Of a stretch of 64,000 bases of DNA, positions 48,407 to 58,200 are shown one piece after another. The translations under genes and the position numbers were made by a program. Each line of letters opens with the position of its first letter. The first letter of the stretch is position 1. The notes under the pieces were generated by a model. It did no database searches and was not told the origin of the DNA. It saw nothing but the letters and a program-made list of their open reading frames with translations. Where the stretch lies: the NCBI RefSeq assembly GCF_020509005.1, contig NC_063015.1, positions 4,092,001 to 4,156,000 of the forward strand, in the 5' to 3' direction. This stretch comes from Fulvia fulva. Its lineage: Eukaryota > Ascomycota > Dothideomycetes > Mycosphaerellales > Mycosphaerellaceae.

Positions 48407-49480
48407 ATGAGGACGACGTCCTAGGCGATTAGTAAGGCCACCCGGAATCAACACCCCTATAGCTAGGCATCGGTCGCGGCATCGATACTAGGCCCCCGCC
48501 TAACGCACGATACAGTTACGATCCGTATTGTAGTAAAGGAAGACTAGGCCGAAGTTACAAAGCTATCGAATAAGGAGCTCGCCTAACGAATCAACTAACT
48601 AGGGGTGGTCGTAGTGAACTAATAGTCTAACGGCACTCTATAGATCTATACTAGCTCTACTACTACTAGGAGGCACCTAGAGGTATAGCTATAGTAGGCA
48701 TCTAAGGTTGCGGTATTAGCGAAGGTCTTAACGAAACAATTTACGATCCTAGTCTACGACATGCCTAAGGAGTTTGACCTAACTAACTAGGGTCACCTAC
48801 GCGCTCTCTAAGAGGACAACCCGGTTACTCTTAACTCTCTAATCCAGAAGGCGACTTAGCTCTATAGGAAATGGCTAGAAGGCAAGAAGGCCTCGGCGCT
48901 AATAGTATAGCTATAAGACGCGAAAGCGGCGGATCTAGCGATAGAACAAGGCCTAGTCTAGCAATATAGCCTTAAGATAGTAGAAAAGCACTCCTTATCC
49001 TTTCGTGTCCTCTAATGCTTCAAATGCTAACAGTATAGACACTAAACCTACACCTATATAAACAAGTAGGCCTGCTCGAACTATATAGGAGACTATATGT
49101 CTAGGGACTATACATCGACTACGAGACGGTACGCGAACTGTCCGGGGCACTACCTATCGTATAGTACGGAATGCCTATAGCGGAAACTAGCGAAAAACAA
49201 GGCAATTACAAATAGAACCGTCGCCCTAAGATTCTACGGCGACCATAAGGCTAGCCTATACCGGAACTAACTAGCGGCGGTCGGGCATAAGCGCCCTAGG
49301 GCCGAGAACGATATAAAGGATACGTAACCTAGGGCGTACGGGAGGCCACGTGCTCTACTAGCTACGGCGAGGGAATCTAACTAGGCCCGGCTCCCCTTTA
49401 GTATATAGCCGATAGGCGTAGACTAGGACGTATAGGGTAGTAGGATATAGGACGATATAGAGGAAATGATTGTCGATGCC
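48407..49480 (+). pseudogene. LINE C3 ORF1, CCHC protein
   Basis: The frame from ATG 48407 (tentative) can be read through RIP stops to the ORF2 start region. A knuckle CFKC lies near 49016, followed by ACSNYIGDYMSRDY, where tyrosines stand at probable cysteine positions. An arginine/lysine-rich C-terminus follows. Confidence 0.65.
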
Positions 49481-52400
49481 GATAACTAGCCTCGACACGC
49501 TTAGCATCCTCTAGTATAACGTTAACTATAGCAAGGATATAGTCTAGAACCATTTCCTATACGAGGCGGACCCGCGCGTCCACTACGTCCTTATAATCTA
49601 GGAGCTATAGATTAACCCGTACTATAAGAGACTAACGACCTATAAGTCACTAGGCTATACGACATACCTACGAGGCGACGGTAGACCCCGTACGTGCTTC
49701 TATGTTAGTAAGGACATACTAGAATCCGACTGGGAGGTAGTGTACTATATAGACGAAGAAGGCGGGGGCGATATTACCTCCCTCTACGTAGGTAGCACCT
49801 AGATACACAACCTATATATATAACCGCTAGCCTCGAGGTCTAGCCGCGACCTAGGAGTCTACAGACACCTAGACAGTACGCTTAAGGGACAAGGGTGCTA
49901 CATCGTAGTAGGAGACTTCAACATACACTACCCTTCCTAGGAAAGCCTTATATAGCCGCACCCTATAGCCGACGAAGTACTCGACTTGATAGCGAGCAAC
50001 GTAATTGCCCTTAATACCCCGAAGGGCCTAGGCACCTAGAAGAGAGGGGGACTCTAAGGCACGATCGACCTCTCCTAGATCTTAGATAGCTACTACTATA
50101 CGGTAACCTACTATAGGATCGAACATAAACTCGAGGCGTCGTTAGACTATAAACTAGTCAGGACCTCTATTACGATATAGATATAACGTACACTAGCGAG
50201 AGCTCCTAAGCTAAACTAGGGAAAGGCCTACTAGGCTAATATCTAGGCGTACCTCGGTAACTCTAAGAGGCTAGTCTAGATCGCGTAGTAGTAATATAAC
50301 AGTAAAGACGAGATAGACGAAGTAGTCTAGGGGTTGACAGACGAAATAAGAAAAGCGACCTTACTTTACGTTCCGCTTACCTAACTAACGATATAGTCTA
50401 AACTATACTAGACGCCGGAGTACACTACGGTAGTAAGAGAAGTAAGGAGAGCCCGCCGGGTATAGACGAGCAGCTATAGCGAGGAGGCCTAGAACGTATA
50501 TAGGGAGGTATACTAATAGAAGAAAGCTATAATACGGAGGGAGAAAGCAGTCGGCTAGAGGGCTATAGTAGAAGAAATTGCCGGCAAGCTAGCGAGAATA
50601 TAGAAGCTAGCGAAATAGGCCCGATAGGACTCTATATAGGGCCCCTCCTTCTCTATCCTAGCGCTACAATCGCCTAGTAGCCCGGTTAGCGACCCCGAGG
50701 CTAAGGCGCGTCTACTAGCTAGTAAGTTCTTCCCGCCCCTAGTCGAGGCTAATCTAAGCGATATAAACAGCTCTACTCCCCTAGCCCCTAGTATCGCGGT
50801 CTTATAGGAGGTGTCCGAGGGAAAAGTTACCGCTATACTTAGGAAGTTACCGGCGAAGAAAGCCCCGGGGCCGGATAGGATCCTAAACGAGCTACTAAAG
50901 AAGTATAGAGATTAACTAGCCCTAGTAGTTATAGCGATCTTTAACGCCTGCCTATAGACCGGATACTACCCGATAGCTTTTAAACAATCGACGATAGTAG
51001 TCCTACGTAAGCCGTAAAAGGAAGACTATACGTAGGTAAAGTCGTACCGCCTAATTACGCTCCTTAATACTCTTAGGAAGGCGCTTAAGAAGCTAGTTAT
51101 AACGAGACTCTCCGAGGCGGTAGAGGAACACTCCCTACTTCCGGACACCTAGATAGGTACGCGCCTATAGCGATCGACGCTATCCGCGATAGAACTTATT
51201 ACCTCTTAGGTAAAGGCTATCTAGTATAAGAATAGGGACAAGGTAGCTTCCTTACTTAGCCTAGACATATCGGGAGCCTTCGACTACGTGTTATACCCGC
51301 GGCTACTCTATATCCTAAGGTCGAAAGGACTCCCTAAGTAGCTTATTAACTTTGTACGGTCCTACCTCTAAAACCGTAGTACGTCGATCCTAGTCGGCTA
51401 GTATAGAAGCCTATTTTAAGTAGTCTATACTAGAATCCCGTAAGGCTTAACGCTAGTACCTATTCTGTTCCTCTTCTTTATAGCGACGCTACTCCTAGCC
51501 CTAGAATCCTAGAACACCGCTACGAGCGGCTTCGTAGACGACATAAACATCCTAGCGTAGTCTTTCTCGACTAAGGAGAACTATAGGCTACTAGAAGAGA
51601 AGCACAAGATCTGCGAGGACTAGGCTAGGAGGCACGGGGCTCGGTTTGCCCTAGAAAAGTACAATCTAATACACTTTACGCGCCGGCCACGGTTCTATAA
51701 TATATAAGCTTCTATCTAGATATAGGGGCATACGACTAACCCGGCAAATTAGCTTAGGATCCTCGGACTATAGGTAGGCCCGGCGCTACGGTAGAGGAAG
51801 TACGTATAGGCAATATTACGGAAAGCTAAACAGAATATAGCATTATACTAGAGGCTTACTACGTCTATATAGGGGGCGGACTTCCGGTAGTTACGACTTC
51901 TATATACGGCTATTATACGGCTAGTCCTTACCTATAGTAGCTAAGTATAGTCCTTAGGCGAGAGGGCCTACCTATCGAAGGGACTCGTCGCGCCGCTAGC
52001 GAAGATCTAAAACTAATGCCTAAGGAAGGTCACCGGGGTATATAAGTCGACACTAACGAGGATACTTAAGTACGAGACCGCTATACCGCCGATCGACCTA
52101 TATATCTAGGGACTACGGACCTCCTACTTAGGCAAGTCGGTATAGTACCTAGTATAGAAGGTCATCGCTAGTATAGTCGTAAGGGCCCGCGAATTAGTAC
52201 TAGCGTATAAGGGCATTCGACCCGGAAACGAGCCGAACTACCGGGTAAGGGACGAATAGCTAGTAATATAATAAGAAGGTAAGAAATCATTTATAGAGCA
52301 ACTATAGAAAGAGAGGTGGAATAACTAGGTTATAGGGTATAGTAGACGCCCTTAGCTAGCGGGACAACCTAAGGAATAGTTAGCTACAAAATCCGCGGTT

Positions 52401-52800
52401 AAGCACCCCCCGAAGCTTATCTACTACCGCCTTACGAGGGCATAGAGTAGTATAGCAACCTAACTACGAAGCGAACATATCGGCCTCTAGGGGTACCTAT
52501 TATAGAGGAAGGTTCTAGGATACACGAATACTAGCTACCCCTACGGCTATCGCTCCTAGAACGTACGGTACGTACTCCTCGTCTATCCGAGGTGGTCGCT
52601 AGGAAGGGGGGAATAGATAGTAAAGGCGAGGAACCGGACGATTAGGGCACTTCTTAATAACGTTAAGGACCTACGGCGTATTACGAACTAGATACTAGAG
52701 AAGGGCTAGCTAGAATAGTACCGCCTAGTAGGAGTAGTATAGGAAGAGAGGACACGACGTAGCGCGACGAGACCGGCTAGGAGCGGGGACTAACGGGGTA
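49476..52800 (+). pseudogene. LINE C3 ORF2, endonuclease-reverse transcriptase
   Basis: Collinear with C2 ORF2 from ATG 49476. VVGDFNIHYP lies near 49907, the RT core near 50855-51560 (KKAPGPDRILN, IPQGLTL with stop, FVDDINILA near 51532). Stops are TAG/TAA throughout. The end is approximate. Confidence 0.83.
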
Positions 52801-52810
52801 GTAATATAGA

Positions 52811-54736
52811 TAGATAGATAGATATTTCATTAAGCTGTTGTAGTGCCCTTTGGCCTATATAGCTATACTATCTTGTTTTTTGTATATATAGAGGGGAAAC
52901 CGTGTTAGTGAAAACCCCTCCTCCTTCCCGCCTGTCTTTTCCTCCTCGTTGTCGTCTTAAATTTCCCTTGTTAGGGGTACGCTAGTGTTATAGGCCTGCC
53001 CTGATGACTACCCTATCTACAACCCCCCTCGCTTCCGCCTCTTGTCTATCTACTCCTCCGTCTCGCTCGCGAGGCTAAACTGCTAGAGGTATCCCTACTA
53101 TAGTATCTATCGAGAGATTCGGCGAATGTTGCCTTTGTCCCTAATAATTGACTTGTAGTCTCTCCTTCCCGCTTAGTGCCTCCAATTTCCCCTGCCTCTC
53201 GCCCACTACGGGCATCGTAGTAGTATATGTTCTAGGTTTTGCGATAGGTAGCCACACTGGCAGGCTGGGCTATAGATGTCTAGTGCGCGTCTCCTAAACA
53301 GGTAGGCCCTTAATCTAATGTGTTCGGACCTGATTTGGATCGCTATGCTTGCTTCGGCCCTTGTTAGGTCCCTATATAGCTAGTAATTGTGTCTCTAGAA
53401 GGCTCGGAGCGCTATCGGGCCTATTGTCTTAGGGGGCTTCCTTTTCTAGTCCTGCTCCTATAGGTAGCTCGCTATCTATTCCGCTAGGTTTTGGGTCTTA
53501 GCCTTGCTCCCGCCGGCCTAGCGAGTCCTACGCTCCTCCTCCTTTCGTGCTAGCCATTCGGTACTTGTCTATACGGCCGTAAAGGTAGTAAGGTCATCCT
53601 CTTTTTGGCTTGTCCTATATCCTGCCCCTCTCCGGTAGCGGCTTTCTATCTTATTCTTTGCCTCCTAGATCGTAGTTTGTACTAGGTAACCTATCGTCTT
53701 TGCCGCGTATTGAATTCTTATTCCCCGGATATACTAGCCGATTAGTAGTATTCCTGTCTCCATTTCTACCGTGCTTGTTGACGTTGTCTTGTATGCGCCT
53801 AGTACCCTACGTAGGTTCCCTACCTATGTCCTGTTTAGGGGTTGCTCTATCCGTTTCGGGATCGGCTTGCCTACGCCTCCTGTTCCCCAAATCTGTGCCC
53901 CGTATAACATAGCTGGTCTGACGATCGCCTTATACATTACTCTTGCCTTGTCGAATGTTGCTCCCTATGTAGATGCCGTAAGCCTCTTTATCGAGGCTTC
54001 ATTGACTTGCGCTCGACTCTAGGCTTTCTTAATCTATACATTCTAGCTTAGCTTCGGGTCGAGCCAGATCCCTAGTACTCGTAGCTCCGCTGATAGCTTG
54101 GTCTCGTAGCCTTGGATTCTTACCGCCGCCTTTATATTATAGTGTGTTCTCGCTTTACTAAAGTGTATAAGTTAGTACTTTTTAGGGGCGAACCGGGCAC
54201 TATGCTTCTTTGCCTACTCCTCGCATTTCTTGTACCTATCTTTAAGGAGGCGACAGTTCTCTTCTGTCGAGTCTGACTAGGCTAGGATGTTTGTATCGTC
54301 TACGAACCCCGATGCTAAGGTTTACGGAGAGGTGAGTAGGGGGATTAGATCCGACATAAATATCAGAAACAGGATAGGGGAGAGAGTAGATCCCTAAGGT
54401 ATTCTAGTCTCTGCCTTCACCGGGTCGGACGTATACCTTCCTAGGACTAGGTATGTCGTCCGTTCCTAGAGAAAGGAGAAGACGAACGACGTTACCTACT
54501 AGGGGATGCCTTTCTGCTATAGGATATATATTAGCCTTTGGTGTGAGACGTTGTCGAAGGCCCCTACGATGTCGAGGGATAGTAAGGACGCCGCTCGGTT
54601 CCTACCGTAGTGCTAGAGGGTCTGAATTTGCTCCGTAATTAGCTCCATTGCTATTAGTGTCGATCGCTAGCTTCTTCCCCCTATCTGTGTTGCTGGGAGT
54701 ACGTGGTTGTCCTCGGTAAGCTACGTAAGTCTCTAG
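52811..54736 (-). pseudogene. LINE B ORF2 3' part and 3' UTR within the chimera
   Basis: Reverse complement of LINE B from about 25494 to its tail. It includes the SGAFDNV-type block, GIP.GSTLSPILF near 54385, FVDDTNILA near 54290 and the post-RT region. LINE B homology stops at CTAGAGACTTACG, at the junction 54736/54737, where only two or three bases are shared between the partners. The endonuclease and ORF1 are missing, so it would depend on proteins supplied by another LINE. Confidence 0.9.
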
Positions 54737-55208
54737 TAAGGAAGGAATCGTATTTAGTAAGCTAGGTCCGAGATAAGGTAACAAGTCTTAACCGCGCTTT
54801 CCTACTTATCTAGTACTACCGTGTAACCTCGTTTCGAGAGGTTAGCCCGGAGCAAAAGCTTCCCTCTACGCCCTTCCTCCCTGTTTGCTCCTTAAGCTAA
54901 TATCCACCTCTATAGGCCTGAGCCCTTTAGTGCTCTCTATTGACCGACATACGTATCCGTCCTCTCGGGCTGTATAGACAGTGTTAGCCGTCGCTACTAG
55001 TATATACCACGCCCTAGGTTTTGACGCCCTTCGCGTTACCGCAGCCTATCTCTAGAAAGCGGCCGTCTATGCCTCGTAGGTTTGCTCGGGGCACACACCA
55101 CGCCGGGCAGCGTACTCCTTACGTTTCCACCTACTAACCAATATGAAGTTCCTTATTACCCTGCCCTCGATCCTCCCCGATCATAGAACTAATCCACTTG
55201 TATTATAC

Positions 55209-55262
55209 GTCTTTTCTCCGTCCTAATAGCCGTCTTTTCCTTGCTTAGGCTATCGTCTTTTC
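55209..55262 (-). repeat. three CGTCTTTTC repeats, 22-23 bp apart
   Basis: GAAAAGACG on the minus strand at 22- and 23-bp spacing, within the foreign module of the chimera. The surrounding bases are only loosely conserved between units. Confidence 0.6.
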
Positions 55263-55428
55263 CTCGTCGCAATCTACTATATCAGACTAGGTGCGTCGTG
55301 TAGCGGGATAGGCAGTGCCTTAGGCAAAACCCTCGTTCCTATACCGGGTGTTTAATAGGCCCTTATAGGCTTCGTCGCGTGTCTACCTACCTACCGCATT
55401 GCCCGCTAGCAAACACTAGATTGTTTCG

Positions 55429-55510
55429 TAGTCCGCTCGACGCCGTTATATAGTCCGCTCAGTTGTTGTTCTATAGTCCGCTCGTCTAATGTTCGTCGCT
55501 TAGCCCGCTC
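55429..55510 (-). repeat. four TAGTCCGCTC repeats, 22-27 bp apart
   Basis: Copies start at 55429, 55451, 55474 and 55501 (the last is TAGCCCGCTC). On the minus strand they read GAGCGGACTA. Spacing near two helical turns would suit a protein-binding array or a decayed tandem repeat. Confidence 0.65.
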
Positions 55511-55813
55511 GGTTTACGGTCTCCGGAGGTAAAAATTCTATACTTATACTAGAGGTGTCCTGTCGAGCGTATAGGCCACGGTTCCGCGCCCTTCTTACAC
55601 GTAGAAAGAAGAGGGACTCGCTCCCGACACGAGTACACGCTCGTCGGATAGTTTTCATACCCGTTTTACTAGTAGTCCTCTGTTCGCCGCGGCTTCGCCT
55701 ACGCTACGCGCCCGTCGCGCCTACGACGCTCTAGCGTAAGAATACTTGGCTCTCTCGTAGCTAGACGAGAGGTTCGTAGCCGACACTACGTATAGGTGAT
55801 TCTCGTCGTCGAC

Positions 55814-55987
55814 CGGGGTAGTAATATAGACTACGTAGATTTAGAGGGAAAGCTAATCTAGATAAGGAGTAGTCGGGGGCGGGAAGGGTTTTCACCTATT
55901 CGGGTTTTCCTTTGTATATAACAATAGATATATACCTATATAGGCCGGATAGGGTCCTAGAACAGGGGAATAACAAAGCTATCTATC
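55814..55987 (+). mobile_element. LINE C3, displaced 3' terminus
   Basis: Continues LINE C3 after the chimera, beginning with the duplicated CGGGGTAGTAATATAGA, then TTTTCACCTATTCGGGTTTT, ATATAGGCCGGATAGGG and the tail AAGCTATCTATCTA. Matches LINE C2 44310-44470. Confidence 0.88.
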
Positions 55988-56430
55988 TATATACGTAAGT
56001 AAGACTATAGACCTTAAGTCGTAGAAGGTTATACTACCGTAGTAGGGTAACCTAGGAGATATAACATTAATCTAGATCGACACGATATAAGGCTCTATCT
56101 AGATCTATAACATTTATAACCCGCTACCGTGGGGTTGGACGAGTAGGAAACTAGGAACTCTCGCCTACCTAGAGCGGACCCTAAGCTAAGATACGAAGTA
56201 AGTACTCCTCGGCGACTTTAACCTCTACTACCTATAGTAGGGACTCGAATTTACTCCCCCGTACGCGTTTCTAGGGGGAAAGCTACTAGATATAACCGTA
56301 CGCTACGGAATGGCCTTAGTAATACTAAAGGGAATAGAGACGTAGAAGGCCCGTATAAGTATAAGTATAATCGACCTATACTTTCTATTACGAGAACTTA
56401 AAGAGAGACTAGTCTAATACCGACTAAACT
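55988..56430 (+). mobile_element. LINE B3 fragment (ORF2 endonuclease region), RIPped
   Basis: Aligns with LINE B from about 24088 (TATATACGTAAGCAAGACT) to 24535 with only RIP-type and few other changes. It includes the LLGDFNLYYL endonuclease motif near 56205. It was the target into which LINE C3 (left) and chromovirus copy 3 (right) inserted; its sequence resumes briefly after copy 3 at 62722. Confidence 0.85.
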
Positions 56431-56950
56431 TGTCATGGTCTCCCCATAGAGAGTACAGAAGGTGGGGACAGAAGAGCCTCAGAGTGCTCAGAAGTCGTCA
56501 AGAAGTGACAGTCTAGCTTAGTGTATGAGCGCCAAGAATCACATGCCCCGTAACATTCACTACGGGACCCAGCCCTCCAAATTCACCCCTCTACCAAACC
56601 TTGACAGATTCACTTCGGCTCGTGACTGTGTGACTCACGGCACTCCCGCGAGCACCCGCGACTGCGCTGGACCCTAGAAGAAGCACGTGGAAGACTCGGA
56701 ACGTAGGGCAGGTTGGAATAAGGTTTTGAGTAAAGCTGCTAAGCGCGGCTTCGCACGGGTTAGCCCTGTTGATGCGGGGACACGCACTCGCGAGGGTCGC
56801 GTATAAATATCTGGCCTTCCCTAGGCCTCTCTTGCTTCCTTCGTCTTTTATTTTGTGTAGCAATTATACTATACCCTTTTATATCTGCACTTCGCACCTA
56901 CATTCTCGCTTTCACCCTTATATCTCATAGGCCAGGCTCTCGCCCTAACA
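56431..56950 (+). repeat. 5' LTR of chromovirus copy 3
   Basis: 520 bp, TGTCATGG...CCCTAACA. Contains TGACTCA at 56631-56637, CACGTG near 56686 and the TATAAATAT box near 56802. It is lightly mutated, and the segment missing from copy 2's 5' LTR is present. Confidence 0.94.
56631..56637 (+). promoter_or_regulatory. TGACTCA site in LTR U3
   Basis: TGACTCA is the consensus of fungal Gcn4/CPC1-type bZIP activators. It lies about 170 bp upstream of the TATA box. Binding is inferred from the motif alone; the same 7-mer is absent from the shortened 5' LTR of copy 2. Confidence 0.4.
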
Positions 56951-56992
56951 TCATAAAAGACTAACAAACCGTCAACCACTCGAGTCATCCTT

Positions 56993-58153
56993 ATGGGTGA
57001 CCACGCCACCGATAGAGGTGTCAACCTCGACAACTAAGACACTCTATTCCACTTTAGTGAGTGGACTGACATCCCCTTCTCGAACGCCGCTGCCTTCGGT
57101 GCCTAGGCAAACGCCAACCCCGACACCGCCTACGCTCTTATCAACCGCACCGTCTCCTCTTTCCGCGAGACCGCCTAGCAGGTCGAGCAAGCAAACAACT
57201 AAGCAACATACCTTCAAGGTATTATGAACACCTTCTAGAACCTCGCCCCGTACGCCGACGACAACCGCCGCTAGCACTTCTCCAAGAAGGTCAACGACCT
57301 AGACGAGTTCGACGGCAACAAGAGCAAGTTTGAGGCATTTGAGACACAGCTTACTATTAAGCTGTTAGCTAATGCCGACCACTTTCCGTAAGAGAAGGAC
57401 AAAGTTACGTACGTCTTCTCCCTCCTTCGGGGAGACGCCGCGGCTTAGGTACAACACTACATCGACAACGCCACGCAGACTATCGGCTGCCCGGACGTCC
57501 TCACCTTAATATAGGACCTCCGTGCTGCCTTTAGTGATCTAGACCGTAGAGCCACCGCCTAGAACGCTATCTACAACCTCCTCTAGAGAAACAAGAGCTT
57601 CGCCGAGTACCTCGCGGCCTTCAACCGCGACATCGGGTTCACCGGCTATAACGAAGAGACCAAGAAGAGCACTCTCCGCCGTGGTTTGTTAGTAGAGCTT
57701 CTTCGAGCCCTCGAGGACAAGGACGTCGGTGCTATAAGCTTCCGTAAGCTCGTCGAGACCTGCTAGCGCCTCGACTCTAACATAAAACACACCGCCTCTC
57801 TCCTCGCTTCCCGTTCTTAAGGTCGTCAGCCTCGTGGTCCCGGAAGCCACTTCGCTGCTCTACTAGGCGCCGCCGCTCCTACGGCTCTCCCTCCCGTCTC
57901 TATAGGTGACGCTATAGATCTTAGCGCTAGTGCCGCCGTCCCTCGAGTCTAGGGCCTCGTCAACGGTAAGCTCACTCCCGAAGAGAAGCTTCGCCGTCGC
58001 TAGGCCGGACTCTGCACCTACTGCGGCGGTCCAGGCTATATCGTAGCTAACTGTCCGTAGCTCGCTACCCGTAACGCCCGCAACCCGGTTCGCGGCGCTA
58101 TCGGCGCTATCGAGCCTGCTCCTGCTGCTCCCGCTAAGCAGGAAAAAGCCTAG
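56993..58153 (+). pseudogene. gag: chromovirus gag pseudogene, copy 3
   Basis: The same 387 codons as the intact gag, from ATG 56993 to TAG 58151-58153, with premature stops at CAG/CAA/TGG sites (for example near 57042 and 57105). The CCHC knuckle region CTYCGGPGYIVANCP near 58013 has its histidine changed to tyrosine. Confidence 0.92.
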
Positions 58154-58200
58154 GTCTTCCTTATCGACGCGATGAAGACCAAGAATAACGTTTACCGAAA

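Larger units (their letters stand above)
48014..52810 (+). mobile_element. LINE C3, main part (interrupted by the chimera)
   Basis: The most complete LINE C. It is flanked by TATATACGTAAGTAA at 47999-48013 and 55988-56002, with its last 170 bp displaced to 55814-55987 by a later insertion. It has a longer 5' leader than C1 and somewhat lighter RIP near the 5' end, where some CA dinucleotides remain. Confidence 0.88.
52811..55813 (-). mobile_element. chimeric LINE: LINE B 3' end fused to foreign 5' sequence
   Basis: A single 3003-bp insertion in LINE C3's 3' UTR, bracketed by CGGGGTAGTAATATAGA at 52794-52810 and 55814-55830. On the minus strand the 3' 1.9 kb is LINE B from mid-RT to tail, and the 5' 1.08 kb has no counterpart in LINE B or elsewhere in the window. 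Because one duplication encloses both parts, they probably integrated together by target-primed reverse transcription. RIP is lighter than in LINE C3 around it. Confidence 0.85.
54737..55813 (-). other. foreign 5' module of the chimera, origin unknown
   Basis: 1077 bp, still containing CA/TG dinucleotides and moderately GC-rich. Two short repeat groups are visible: CGTCTTTTC at 55209, 55231 and 55254, and TAGTCCGCTC at 55429, 55451 and 55474 with a variant at 55501. On the minus strand a frame from about 55180 to the junction has only TAG/TAA interruptions and runs on out of frame into LINE B. I recognise no domain. It could be a captured cellular transcript, the 5' region of another retroelement or a dedicated promoter module. 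Confidence 0.6.

Noticed and set aside
54453..54638. Plus-strand 61-codon frame in the chimera, with an identical frame at 25590-25775 on the minus strand in LINE B
   Set aside because: Perfect preservation in two copies is eye-catching, but it is antisense to the LINE B RT and simply reflects recent common origin and light RIP in both copies.
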